Source: Roseibium sp. MMSF_3412
GTDB taxonomy: Bacteria; Pseudomonadota; Alphaproteobacteria; Rhizobiales; Stappiaceae
DNA length: 64,000 bases
NCBI RefSeq assembly: GCF_030733265.1
Contig: NZ_JASHJI010000021.1
Location: forward strand, 1-64,000
Direction: 5' to 3'
The position numbers and the translations under genes were made by a program. Positions within the stretch are counted from its first letter, which is position 1. Each line of letters starts with the position of its first letter. The notes beneath the pieces are model-generated. The model made no database searches. It was not told the DNA's origin and saw nothing but the letters and a program-made list of their open reading frames with translations. Of the stretch, positions 1 to 7,914 are shown piece after piece.

Positions 1-144
1 CACAAAACCCTGTCGCCAGCAGCAACGCCGCCGTCGATGAACGCGTTATACGCACACAAATTCATACCGTCAACAGCGATCTGAACTTTTTTTCGGAAAA
101 TTTCCCACGGCTCCGAAGCGGTGGATATTAACCATCTGTTAGCT

Positions 145-165
145 AATTCGGAAGTGCGCCGAATT
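145..165 (-). terminator. Stem-loop at the end of the folM-like gene
   Basis: A perfect 7-bp inverted repeat (AATTCGG and CCGAATT, 7-nt loop) touches the stop codon of the leftward pterin reductase gene. No T-run follows on the minus strand, so it may act as a 3' stabilising hairpin or weak terminator rather than a classical intrinsic terminator. Confidence 0.35.
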
Positions 166-920
166 CAGCCGATCGGCGCGTTGCCAAAGCCCATCAGGCG
201 CTGGCCGGCGTCGACAACAACCGTATGACCGCTGACCTGTTTCGCCTCAACGAGATAAAGAACCGCGTCAACGATGTCGTCCGGTCCGAGACCCGGGCCC
301 AGCGGCGTCAATTTCTGTCGGCTGTCGAAATTTTCCTGGGTCTGATCGCTGGGAAGGATGAGACCCGGCGCGATGGCATTCACCCTGATTTTCTTCGGCC
401 CGAGTTCGTAGGCCGCCAGACGCGTTGCTCCGTCCAGGGCAAATTTTCCGCAGAAATAGCTGAACCGCTCCGGTGAAGCCGACAGCATCTGCGTGTCGAG
501 CATGTTCACGATCGCGCCGCCCTGCGGCAAGGGATCCTGATTGGCAAAGGCCTGCATCAGAAAGACCGGTGCCGCCGCGTTGACACTCATCAGGAACTGC
601 CAGCTCTCCAGCGTGAGGTCGTGGAGGCTGTCGGTATTGAACGCCGATGCCGAATTGACCAGGACCTCAACCGGGCCGCCGAGCGCCGCCGCGGTTTCCG
701 CAACCAGCTCTCCGGCCTTTTCCGGCTGACTGAGGTCCTTCCGGAACAAAACGGCACGGCCACCGTTTGAAAGGATCTCGTCGTGCAGCTCCTGCGCGCC
801 GCCGACGGAAGAATTGTAGTGGAGCCCGATCGCGTATCCCTTGTCCGCCAGGCCTTTGGCAATCGCCTTGCCGAGCCGCTTTCCCGCTCCCGTTACCAAT
901 GCAATCCTGTCTGCTGACAT
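165..920 (-). CDS. SDR family reductase, FolM/pteridine reductase-like
   Basis: This 251-residue short-chain dehydrogenase probably reduces a dihydropterin or dihydrofolate with NADPH. The N-terminal TGAGKRLG (residues 10-17) matches the TGxxxRxG signature that separates pteridine reductases and FolM from ordinary SDRs (TGxxxGxG). An Asp in NMLDTQ (about residue 142) and the Tyr155-xxx-Lys159 pair correspond to the PTR1/FolM catalytic set. The start has a good GGGAG ribosome site. It is the last gene of a leftward trio with a dihydropteroate synthase-like and a FolB-like gene, which supports pterin chemistry. Substrate (dihydrofolate, dihydromonapterin or another pterin) cannot be told from sequence. 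Confidence 0.75.
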   Translation of the reverse strand: MSADRIALVTGAGKRLGKAIAKGLADKGYAIGLHYNSSVGGAQELHDEILSNGGRAVLFRKDLSQPEKAGELVAETAAALGGPVEVLVNSASAFNTDSLHDLTLESWQFLMSVNAAAPVFLMQAFANQDPLPQGGAIVNMLDTQMLSASPERFSYFCGKFALDGATRLAAYELGPKKIRVNAIAPGLILPSDQTQENFDSRQKLTPLGPGLGPDDIVDAVLYLVEAKQVSGHTVVVDAGQRLMGFGNAPIG

Positions 921-941
921 TTTGTTCTCCCGGTTTTCTTG

Positions 942-1826
942 TCAGGCAAAATCCTGCAGGTTCAGAACCGGCTGGACACGCGACACTTCGTGACTGCGCA
1001 CAAGATTTGCCTTCGACATCACCGCGATCGTCGCCGCGCTTGTCTGGGCAACCCTGACCTCGTCGCGGAACAGGTAGACGGCGCCTGTCAGCTGAACCGT
1101 GACCGGCCATCCGAGCTCGCGCAGACGGAACGATTGCAGAATGCTGTCGGTCTGATAGCGGATCCTGTCGGGGCCGTCGGGCAAATGCAACGCAAATCCA
1201 AACCCGGGATCGACCCAGAGACGCTCCACGCCCGCGTTGGTGGCAAGATCGATCCGCTGCCCGAAGAAGGTCAGCTGATGATCGAAAATGTCTTCGGCCG
1301 GCGGGAGATAATCCGCCGAACGGGCGTTTTCTCCCGGCGTGTAACACAGGATTATGCCTGCTTCATGCTTCGCGATCGACTCGTAAAAGGCGCTGTCATC
1401 GACGCGCCCGGTCAGATTGATCACGCCGGCACCTGCCTCCAGCAGCGCGACGCCGACTTCCGGGTGATACGTCTCGACCGAGACAAGGATGTTTTCCTCC
1501 GCGAGCGCTCTCACGACCGGACGCATGCGGTCGATCTGTCTTTCGATCGATACGATGTCGGCCGTGTCACCGGTGGATTCCGCCCCGATATCGACCATTG
1601 CGGCCCCTTCGAGTGTCATTCTCCTGCCGCGATAGAGCGCGGCTTCGAAGGTATGGCAAACGGTTTCGCGGTAGGTGCTGTCCGGAGACAGGTTGAGCAC
1701 ACCCATCTGATAGGTCCTGTCCTCAAACATGCGCCCGAATTTCGGGAATTCGAAGGTCCTGACGGGAGTTTCGAGGGCGTCCCTGTATTTCAGCCACAGC
1801 GGAAAGATGCGATCAGCGGATATCAT
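942..1826 (-). CDS. Divergent dihydropteroate synthase-like protein
   Basis: The 294-residue product has the DHPS TIM-barrel plan: MGVLNLSPDS (residues 41-50), DIGAEST (79-85), SVETY (116-120), VDPGFGF (205-211) and a terminal RSH (277-279). Several substrate-binding positions of canonical FolP are changed. STRPG is STGDT, so the loop Arg is lost. SVDTYKP is SVETYHP, IND is INL, and the SRK p-aminobenzoate/catalytic-lysine segment is not evident (QLTGAVYLFRD instead). A short N-terminal extension of about 40 residues precedes the first motif. It sits 21 bp upstream of the folM-like gene and 36 bp downstream of folB-like, probably cotranscribed. I infer a pterin-binding enzyme that does not make ordinary dihydropteroate, or a paralog with altered acceptor. 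Confidence 0.75.
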   Translation of the reverse strand: MISADRIFPLWLKYRDALETPVRTFEFPKFGRMFEDRTYQMGVLNLSPDSTYRETVCHTFEAALYRGRRMTLEGAAMVDIGAESTGDTADIVSIERQIDRMRPVVRALAEENILVSVETYHPEVGVALLEAGAGVINLTGRVDDSAFYESIAKHEAGIILCYTPGENARSADYLPPAEDIFDHQLTFFGQRIDLATNAGVERLWVDPGFGFALHLPDGPDRIRYQTDSILQSFRLRELGWPVTVQLTGAVYLFRDEVRVAQTSAATIAVMSKANLVRSHEVSRVQPVLNLQDFA

Positions 1827-1862
1827 GCGAAAGGCTCCAGGTATTCGGGAAAAACGGGGATA

Positions 1863-2279
1863 TCACGCACGTTTGCGCGTGATCCGGATACCGACGGCAC
1901 CGGCATCTTCGAAAATATCCGGTTTCGTCACCTTCACCGTGACCCGGGACGCAAGCGGATTGGACAGGACGAATTCTGCAATCGCCTCCGCCCAGTCTTC
2001 CACAAGATCGACATGACCACCCGCGTTCGCCTTTTCCTGAATGAAGAAGACGGTGTCCGCATAGGAAACGAACGTGCCTGTCTCCCGGACTGTCTTGCGA
2101 TATCCGGGCACCGTTTCGATTTCAACGCTGAAACACACGGACTGGCGCCGTCCCTTCTCGCTGTCGAGGATGCCGATTTCCGCAGGCAGCAGAAGATTTT
2201 CGATCAGTATGGTGTCAGGGCCGTCTTCAACCAGGGTGCGCGCCGCGTGCGTCGTGTCGCTCATCAAACATTTCGCCAT
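1863..2279 (-). CDS. Dihydroneopterin aldolase-like protein (FolB family)
   Basis: The 138-residue protein aligns with FolB by its LPAEIGILDSEKGRRQ segment after a short N-terminal tail, a conserved Tyr in FVSYAD, a Glu in DLVEDWAE and the Lys-Pro of VTVKVTKPD near the C-terminus. These correspond to the active-site Tyr, Glu and Lys of dihydroneopterin aldolases/epimerases. FolB cleaves or epimerises the dihydroneopterin side chain in folate or monapterin synthesis. Alternative start codons exist at 2279 and 2264, neither with a clear ribosome site. It heads the leftward trio with the DHPS-like and FolM-like genes and is 82 bp after uxuA, so it may have its own promoter or be read from the uronate operon. 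Confidence 0.75.
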   Translation of the reverse strand: MAKCLMSDTTHAARTLVEDGPDTILIENLLLPAEIGILDSEKGRRQSVCFSVEIETVPGYRKTVRETGTFVSYADTVFFIQEKANAGGHVDLVEDWAEAIAEFVLSNPLASRVTVKVTKPDIFEDAGAVGIRITRKRA

Positions 2280-2361
2280 TCAAAATCAGTTTCAGGACAT
2301 GGATGTAGCCGGAAGCCAGGCGAGGTCAAGGGAGGTAAAGTGCGGAGAATCCCGGACGTGT

Positions 2362-3528
2362 TCAATGACCTTCAAAATAATTGACGGCCTTGAGCACGCC
2401 GCGCAGTTCAGAAAGGCCCCGCAAACGCCCGATGGCGGGATAGCCGGGCGTCGATGTGCCGGTCAGATCGTTCAGGATGCGGTGCCCGTGATCGGGCCGC
2501 ATCGGGATCTGTTTCCCGGCGCCGGTTTCCAGGTGCCGCATTTCCCGGACGATCGACACAATGTCGATGTCGCCGGCCAGATGAGCGTCTTCATAGAAGC
2601 TGCGCGGATCGCCTTCGCGCCGTGTTGCCCTGAGATGGGCAAAGTGGATGCGATCGCCAAGCGCGCGCACGATCGCCGGAAGATCGTTGTCCGGATGCAC
2701 GCCGAGCGAGCCGGTACAGAGCGTGAAGCCGTTGGCAGGGGACGGGTTCATGGATGCAATGTGCAGAAGATCCGCCAACGTACCCGCGATGCGCGGCAGT
2801 CCGAACAAGGACCGGGGCGGATCGTCCGGGTGGATCGCGAGAACCGCGCCGGCTTCCTCGGCCGCCGGAACAACAATATCGAGGAAATTGCGAAGGTTCT
2901 GAAAGAGCTCCTGCCTGCCGACATTGCGATAGGCGGCAAGCCGCTCGCGGAAGGTTTCGAGCGTGTAGCTTTCTTCGGACCCCGGCAGGCCCGCGATGAT
3001 GTTGGCCGTCAGCCGGTCACGATCCTGTGTCGATGCGGAGCCCATGAAAGCCTCGGCAGCAGCGATATCGTCTGCGCTGTATTCGGCCTCGGCGCCGTCT
3101 CTTTCAAGAATGAAGAGGTCGAAGGCCGCGTAGGCGGCAAACTCGAACCTGAGCGCGGTCGCCCCGTCCTGAAGCTCAAAGTCCAGATCGGTCCGTGTCC
3201 AGTCCAGAACCGGCATGAAATTGTAACAGATGGTCTTGACGCCCTGATGCGCGAGCGCGCGGGCCGTGTCCGCCCAGTTGCGCGCCCACTCCTCCCAGCC
3301 GGGCGCACCGGTCTTGATGTCCTCGTGAACGGGAATGCTCTCGGCAACGACCCAGCTCAGGCCTGCCGCTTCGATCATCCGGCGCCGCGCCGCGATTTCC
3401 TCTTCCGGCCAGAAGGTCCCGTTCGGAATTTCATGCAGCGCTGTCACGATGCCCGTGGCGCCTGTCTGGCGCACGTCCGTGAGCGAAACCGGATCGTGGG
3501 GCCCGAACCAACGCCAGCTTTCGATCAT
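2362..3528 (-). CDS. uxuA: Mannonate dehydratase
   Basis: UxuA dehydrates D-mannonate to 2-keto-3-deoxy-D-gluconate in the Ashwell glucuronate pathway. The 388-residue protein opens with ESWRWFGPHDPVSL, typical of UxuA, and contains AIHPDDPP, the TIM-barrel metal/substrate segment of this Mn/Fe-dependent family, then CTGSLGV and the C-terminal RPDHGHR. Length is normal (about 390). It is the last of the leftward dctP-uidA-gntR-uxuA run and complements uxuB and uxaC of the divergent arm, completing glucuronate to KDG. KDG kinase and KDPG aldolase are not in the window. Confidence 0.95.
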   Translation of the reverse strand: MIESWRWFGPHDPVSLTDVRQTGATGIVTALHEIPNGTFWPEEEIAARRRMIEAAGLSWVVAESIPVHEDIKTGAPGWEEWARNWADTARALAHQGVKTICYNFMPVLDWTRTDLDFELQDGATALRFEFAAYAAFDLFILERDGAEAEYSADDIAAAEAFMGSASTQDRDRLTANIIAGLPGSEESYTLETFRERLAAYRNVGRQELFQNLRNFLDIVVPAAEEAGAVLAIHPDDPPRSLFGLPRIAGTLADLLHIASMNPSPANGFTLCTGSLGVHPDNDLPAIVRALGDRIHFAHLRATRREGDPRSFYEDAHLAGDIDIVSIVREMRHLETGAGKQIPMRPDHGHRILNDLTGTSTPGYPAIGRLRGLSELRGVLKAVNYFEGH

Positions 3529-3551
3529 CGCCTTGCCTTTTCTTTTCGTTC

Positions 3552-4292
3552 TTAAGGAGACGCCACCGCAGGCGTATAGAGATATCCGTCAAATTCCGGA
3601 TCCCCGACATCGGAGAGTTCCAGCAGCGTGAGACGCACATTTTCGAGATGCTGCCACATGGCGCTTCTGGCCTGTTCCGCATTCCGGTGGCGCAGCGCTT
3701 CCAGGATCACGGCATGATCGTCGAGCCACTTTGTCCGGTAGCTGATATCGAAAATCCGGTCGTGGAGCCGCGCCCACATGGAGCTGTTTTCCCGCTTGGT
3801 CCACAAGTCGGCCACCTGATCGACCAGAACGCTGTTCTGGGTGGCCTCGGCGATGAGCAGGTGAAACTGCTTGTCGGCAAAGTAATCCTCGACACCGTTG
3901 TCGATGGCCTTGCGCTCAAGCTCGAGCGTTTCGCGCAGCTTTATGATGTCGTGCTTGGTGATTGTGGAGGCCGCGAAGCCGGCAATGCTGCTTTCCAGAA
4001 GCTGCCGTGCCTGCAACAGTTCAAACGGGCCGAAATCGGGTTTGTGCACGTTGAGGGAAATCTTCTCGCCGGCCGCGACATAGCTGCCTGACCCCTTGCG
4101 CACGTCCAGGTACCCTTCGATCTCAAGGACGATAAAGGCCTCGCGTACGAGAGACCTGCTGATTCCCAATTCAAGCGAAATCTGGCGTTCGGTCGGAAAC
4201 TTGTCCCCGGGCCGGTAACCTTCGCCGGTAATCCTTCGTGCGAGCAGCTCGGCTATTTCCTGGTAGCGACGTTTTCCACCCTCGCCGGTCAT
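3552..4292 (-). CDS. GntR/FadR-subfamily regulator of the glucuronide locus
   Basis: This 246-residue repressor has an N-terminal winged helix (EIAELLARRITGEGYRPGDK, FPTERQISLELGISRSLVREA) and a helical FCD effector domain. Its layout is like ExuR, UxuR and other uronate-sensing FadR-type regulators. The start codon overlaps the uidA stop by 4 bp (ATGA), showing translational coupling inside the catabolic operon, and uxuA follows 23 bp later. The likely targets are the TGGT-N2-ACCA-type palindromes at 7212-7227 and 7253-7272 in the divergent promoter. I infer autoregulated, substrate-induced control by glucuronate, fructuronate or mannonate; the ligand itself is not visible. Confidence 0.88.
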   Translation of the reverse strand: MTGEGGKRRYQEIAELLARRITGEGYRPGDKFPTERQISLELGISRSLVREAFIVLEIEGYLDVRKGSGSYVAAGEKISLNVHKPDFGPFELLQARQLLESSIAGFAASTITKHDIIKLRETLELERKAIDNGVEDYFADKQFHLLIAEATQNSVLVDQVADLWTKRENSSMWARLHDRIFDISYRTKWLDDHAVILEALRHRNAEQARSAMWQHLENVRLTLLELSDVGDPEFDGYLYTPAVASP

Positions 4293-6106
4293 GAAGCCTT
4301 CCTTGCGTTCTTCTCTGCGGCGGCGACCTCACGATAGTAGTCCGCCAGAATATGGAACGCTTTTTTCTTGGTTTTCTTGTCTGCGGCAATCAGCCCCTTA
4401 TGGTTATAGCCATTCTGAAAGATGTTTTGCCGGCGTTCAACGCGAAAATCATATAAGATCCACGGCGACATACCCTTGACGTAGTCCAGCTCCCGCAAGA
4501 CGGCGATCTGCTTGCGGTAGACCTCGGCCATGTAGTCTTCGCTGAAAAGACCGCGTTTCGGCCCGTTCTCGCCGATGACCCCGTCGGCTCCTGTTTCCGA
4601 AATGACCACCGGCTTGCCCGGATTGGAGTTCCGGCCGATCGCGGCAAGATCGTCGAAATTCTCTTCGTACCAGCCGTAATACTCATTCAGACCGATGATA
4701 TCGATGTGATCTGCCAGCCGATCCTCGATCCTGTTGGCGGCATGGTTCACCAGGCAGGCGGCAGAGGTCAGCCGCGTCGGGTCGAGTTTCCTGGCGGTCT
4801 CGGCAAGTCCGCGCATGAATTCGAGACGTTCATCGGTATCCGGATTTTCATTGCCGACGGACCAGATGATCACACTGGCCCGGTTCCGGTCCCGCTTGAT
4901 CAGCTCGGCAAGCTGGTTCTCGGCGTCCAGAAAGGTGGCCGGATTGGCGAAGTCGATCGCCCAATAGACCGGGATCTCCTCCCAAAGCAGAAAGCCCAGT
5001 TCATCGGCCAGGCGCGCCGCAAGGCCATCGTGAGGGTAGTGCGCAAGGCGCAGATAGTTGCAGCCGAGATCCCGCGCATGTTCGAACCTGCGCCGCAGAT
5101 CGGCTTCGTTCGTGACCTTGCCAAGTTCCGCGTCGTCCTCGTGCACCGATATGCCGCGCAGGAACAGGGGCGCGCCGTTCAGCACGATCTCCGTTCCGTT
5201 CCGCTCGATCTGGCGGAACCCGACCCGGTCGGAAACGCGGTCTTCACCGAAAACGAGTTCCGCGTCATAAAGCACGGGGTTTTCCGGGCTCCAGAGCTCC
5301 GGTCTCACGGGAAGCGTGATCCGGCCCCTGCCGTTAGCGACGGGCACCGTTGCTTCGACCGAGAGACCCGGAATGGACAGCGTTGCCTCGCCCGACGACG
5401 CGCCGCAGATTTCCACCTCCACGCAGATTTTCGAGAAAGTGGCATCGGGCACGAGATAAAGAAAGAAATCCTTGATCAGGGCGCGCGGCGTCTCGAAGAG
5501 ACTGACATCGCGGTAAAGGCCGCCATAGTTGAACCAGTCCGTGTTGCGCATCGGCACCCGGTCACGGGTGCGGGTGTTGTTGACACAGGCCATGAGCCAG
5601 TTTCGGCCCGGACGCAAGAGGCCCGTCAGTTCCACGCAAAATGGTGTCGAGGCCCCATAGTGATTGCCGAGAAACCGCCCGTTCAGAAAGATCTTGCAGT
5701 CGTAACTTGCAGCGCCGAAATGAAGAAACAGGCGCTTTTCGTCATCAACGCTCTCAATATCGAGCGGCCGGGTGTACCAGGCGCTGCCTTCAAAGAAATA
5801 CCACTTTTCCTTCAGCACCGCCCAATTGGAAGGGACCGGCACCGTCTCGCCCATATAAGGATCATAATCCCAGGGCTCTGTCCTGTCCTCCGGCACCTCC
5901 GGCAGCATGGCGAACCATTTCTGCCGGAGGCCCGTGTCCAGTAGATCGACACAGAAGGTCCAGTCGCCATTGAGACTTTCAGATGCCCGCCCGCCCAGGA
6001 AAATCAGGCCTTCATGGTTCAGGGACTGCGTGTTGAACGGAAGATCATACTCCTCGTCATGCAGCGCCTGTAGCGCGTTTTCGGCGAGTTTCGAGCGTTC
6101 GAGCAT
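4289..6106 (-). CDS. uidA: GH2 beta-glucuronidase
   Basis: This 605-residue glycoside hydrolase family 2 enzyme has the same length as E. coli GUS. It has a jelly-roll domain, an Ig-like domain and a TIM barrel. The acid/base is Glu420 in WSVGNE and the nucleophile Glu504 in ISETGAD. Asn568-His-Lys570 in GYNHKG fits the NxK motif that binds the uronate carboxylate in true beta-glucuronidases, so the call is more specific than generic GH2 galactosidase. No signal peptide is visible, so hydrolysis is cytoplasmic after import. A GGAG ribosome site precedes the ATG. It lies 27 bp after dctP and overlaps the GntR gene by 4 bp. Confidence 0.9.
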   Translation of the reverse strand: MLERSKLAENALQALHDEEYDLPFNTQSLNHEGLIFLGGRASESLNGDWTFCVDLLDTGLRQKWFAMLPEVPEDRTEPWDYDPYMGETVPVPSNWAVLKEKWYFFEGSAWYTRPLDIESVDDEKRLFLHFGAASYDCKIFLNGRFLGNHYGASTPFCVELTGLLRPGRNWLMACVNNTRTRDRVPMRNTDWFNYGGLYRDVSLFETPRALIKDFFLYLVPDATFSKICVEVEICGASSGEATLSIPGLSVEATVPVANGRGRITLPVRPELWSPENPVLYDAELVFGEDRVSDRVGFRQIERNGTEIVLNGAPLFLRGISVHEDDAELGKVTNEADLRRRFEHARDLGCNYLRLAHYPHDGLAARLADELGFLLWEEIPVYWAIDFANPATFLDAENQLAELIKRDRNRASVIIWSVGNENPDTDERLEFMRGLAETARKLDPTRLTSAACLVNHAANRIEDRLADHIDIIGLNEYYGWYEENFDDLAAIGRNSNPGKPVVISETGADGVIGENGPKRGLFSEDYMAEVYRKQIAVLRELDYVKGMSPWILYDFRVERRQNIFQNGYNHKGLIAADKKTKKKAFHILADYYREVAAAEKNARKAS

Positions 6107-6133
6107 CTGTCCGGTCTCCGGTTGGACCTTGGC

Positions 6134-7117
6134 TTATTGCGGTGCGATCGCCTTGATGCGCCCGATCAGATCGGCGACGACGGGCGACTTTTCGGCTGCT
6201 TCCTCGTGCATCGGCAGAACCGCTTCAATGAACGGTCCCTTCTCGACCTCGATGAACTTGACGCCGAGTTCGCTCTTGGCGGTTTCAACGGCAGCCGCGC
6301 TCATGGCATCCCACTGCTCGCGGTGGAAATCCATCGACTCGCGCGCCGCCTTGGTCAGGGCCGCCTTGTGTTCGTCGGACAGTTCGTTCCAGCTCTTGGA
6401 GGAGATCATGACCACGGATGGGATCATGGTGTGGCCGTCATCTGAATAGACCTTGGAAACCTCGCCGTGACGTGCCGACGTCAGGGCCATCGGGTTGTTC
6501 TCTGCGCCGTCGACGACACCCTGCTGCAACGCGCTGTAGAGTTCGCCCCAGGCAATCGGCGTGGGATTGCCGCCGAGCAGCTCCACCATGCGGATTGCGG
6601 ACGGGCTGGGCTGCACGCGGATCTTCATGCCCTCAAGATCGGCCGGGGACCGGATTTCCTTGTTGGCATAGAACGAGCGCGCGCCTTCAATATAGAACGC
6701 GAGCCCGATAAAGCCCTTGTCTTCGGAAGCGGCCAGAATGTCCGACCCGATGTCGCCGCTCAAAACGTCGTAGTAATGATCGGCATCGACAAAAATGTAG
6801 GGCAGGTTGAGCGCACCATAGGATTCCTCGAAGGCTTCGAGTTCGGATGCATTGGAGCGGGCCATGTCCAGCGATCCGTTCTGCATCAGCTCCATGGATT
6901 CGCGCTGCGTGCCCAGTTGGGCGTTGGCGTAGATGCGGATCTTGAGATCGCCGCCCGTCGCCTCTTCAAGACGCTCGGCCATGAATTCCATCGACTTGTG
7001 CAGCGGGTGGTCTTCCGGGTTGTTGTGATTGAGACGCAAGGTCTTTGCATTGGCAGCGGTTCCCATTGCAACAACGCCTGCAGCCAGCACGGCCGCGAGC
7101 TTCGCGAACTTCATCAT
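6134..7117 (-). CDS. dctP: TRAP transporter solute-binding protein (DctP family)
   Basis: This 327-residue periplasmic receptor begins with a cleavable signal peptide (MMKFAKLAAVLAAGVVAMG, cut after AANA). The mature part follows the DctP pattern: LRLNHNNPEDHPLHKSMEF, then RIYANAQLGTQRESMELMQNG, and the conserved Arg in GMKIRVQPSP that usually grips a substrate carboxylate. I placed the start at 7117 because GGAGG lies 5-6 bases upstream; an in-frame upstream ATG at 7225 would give an implausible leader and cover the operators. The neighbours suggest a uronate or glucuronide ligand. It heads the leftward arm, divergent from its membrane partners dctQ and dctM. Confidence 0.9.
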   Translation of the reverse strand: MMKFAKLAAVLAAGVVAMGTAANAKTLRLNHNNPEDHPLHKSMEFMAERLEEATGGDLKIRIYANAQLGTQRESMELMQNGSLDMARSNASELEAFEESYGALNLPYIFVDADHYYDVLSGDIGSDILAASEDKGFIGLAFYIEGARSFYANKEIRSPADLEGMKIRVQPSPSAIRMVELLGGNPTPIAWGELYSALQQGVVDGAENNPMALTSARHGEVSKVYSDDGHTMIPSVVMISSKSWNELSDEHKAALTKAARESMDFHREQWDAMSAAAVETAKSELGVKFIEVEKGPFIEAVLPMHEEAAEKSPVVADLIGRIKAIAPQ

Positions 7118-7211
7118 GATTTCCTCCCAAATGCAGGCCGGGCAAAAACTGGACCCCAAAAAAGGCACCGCACCGGCTGCGGTTTCGCAGCAGGGATCGC
7201 TGCGGATGGCG

Positions 7212-7227
7212 AATTGTTCGTCCAATT
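7212..7227. promoter_or_regulatory. Imperfect GntR-type operator
   Basis: AATTGTTCGTCCAATT is a degenerate copy of the AATTGGT-N2-ACCAATT palindrome found 40 bp away. It lies between the dctP start and the perfect operator, as expected for the second site of a divergent GntR/FadR-controlled promoter. Each arm has one mismatch. Confidence 0.55.
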
Positions 7228-7252
7228 TTCAAAATCAGTCAACCTTTTTTAT

Positions 7253-7272
7253 AAAATTGGTTGACCAATTTT
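7253..7272. promoter_or_regulatory. Perfect GntR/FadR-family operator in the divergent promoter
   Basis: AAAATTGGTTGACCAATTTT is a perfect palindrome (9-bp arms, 2-bp centre). The TGGT-N2-ACCA core is typical of FadR/LldR/UxuR-type operators. It sits between the dctP and dctQ starts, and the only GntR regulator of this locus is encoded in the leftward operon, so one repressor could control both arms. The bound protein is inferred. Confidence 0.72.
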
Positions 7273-7353
7273 GTTTCTTGACGCATGTCTTACACCGGCA
7301 TGCACCGCTATCTTCATGCGCAACGCATTGCGGGCCGGTCTGGGAGGACGATC

Positions 7354-7878
7354 GTGACGAGCATTACCAAAGGCGTGGACCTTGTCCTGCGCCTTGTCAT
7401 TACCCTGGCATTCGCCGTTCTTGTCGCCTGCGTCATCTGGCAGGTTTTCTCGCGCTACGTGCTGGAAAGCCCGAGCACCGTCACCGACGAAATGGCGCGT
7501 TTCCTGTTCATCTGGGTCGCGCTTCTGGGCGGCGCCTATACGCTTGGTCAGCGCCGACACCTGGCCATTGACCTGCTGCCGCAAATCACGCACGGCAACC
7601 TCCGACTCGCCATCAACGCAGCCATCATCATTGCCATCGCAACCTTCGCGGCGCTGGTCATGATCTACGGCGGCATGGACCTGGTGGACCGGACCCTGGC
7701 AACCGGCCAGGTCTCCCCCGCGCTCCGGTTGCCGATGGGCCTTGTCTATATCGCGATCCCGTTTTCGGGGATCTGCATCTTCTACTACTGCCTGACCTTT
7801 CTTGCCGATCTCTTCCGGAGCGGCAGGGGGCCCAACGATCAGGAAGGCGCGCCCAAGGCGGGCGGGCCACTCGACTGA
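7354..7878 (+). CDS. dctQ: TRAP transporter small membrane subunit (DctQ family)
   Basis: The 174-residue protein has four predicted transmembrane helices, starting VLRLVITLAFAVLVACVIWQ, and the DctQ hallmark DEMARFLFIWVALLGGAY, followed by HLAIDLL. It pairs with DctM to form the Na+-driven membrane part of a TRAP importer. A GTG start at 7354 is preferred because GGGAGG lies 6 bases before it; an in-frame ATG at 7285 lacks a ribosome site. It is the first gene of the rightward glucuronide arm, 36 bp before dctM. Confidence 0.9.
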   Translation: MTSITKGVDLVLRLVITLAFAVLVACVIWQVFSRYVLESPSTVTDEMARFLFIWVALLGGAYTLGQRRHLAIDLLPQITHGNLRLAINAAIIIAIATFAALVMIYGGMDLVDRTLATGQVSPALRLPMGLVYIAIPFSGICIFYYCLTFLADLFRSGRGPNDQEGAPKAGGPLD

Positions 7879-7914
7879 CCCAATCAGGAAATTGAGGAAC
7901 GAAAGCCCTTTTAA

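Noticed and set aside
1..65. Possible start of a leftward gene (ATG at 65-63) running off the window
   Set aside because: Only 21 open codons are visible, there is no ribosome site, and the peptide matches no family I recognise.
128..142. TTAA-N7-TTAG resembling a CtrA box upstream of the window's first gap
   Set aside because: One half-site is imperfect and it lies downstream of the folM-like gene, with no gene start nearby to regulate.
939..2384. Long plus-strand open frame opposite the pterin genes
   Set aside because: It is the antisense of DHPS-like and FolB-like genes with clear family motifs; its own translation shows no domain and has the Arg/His-rich look of high-GC shadow frames.
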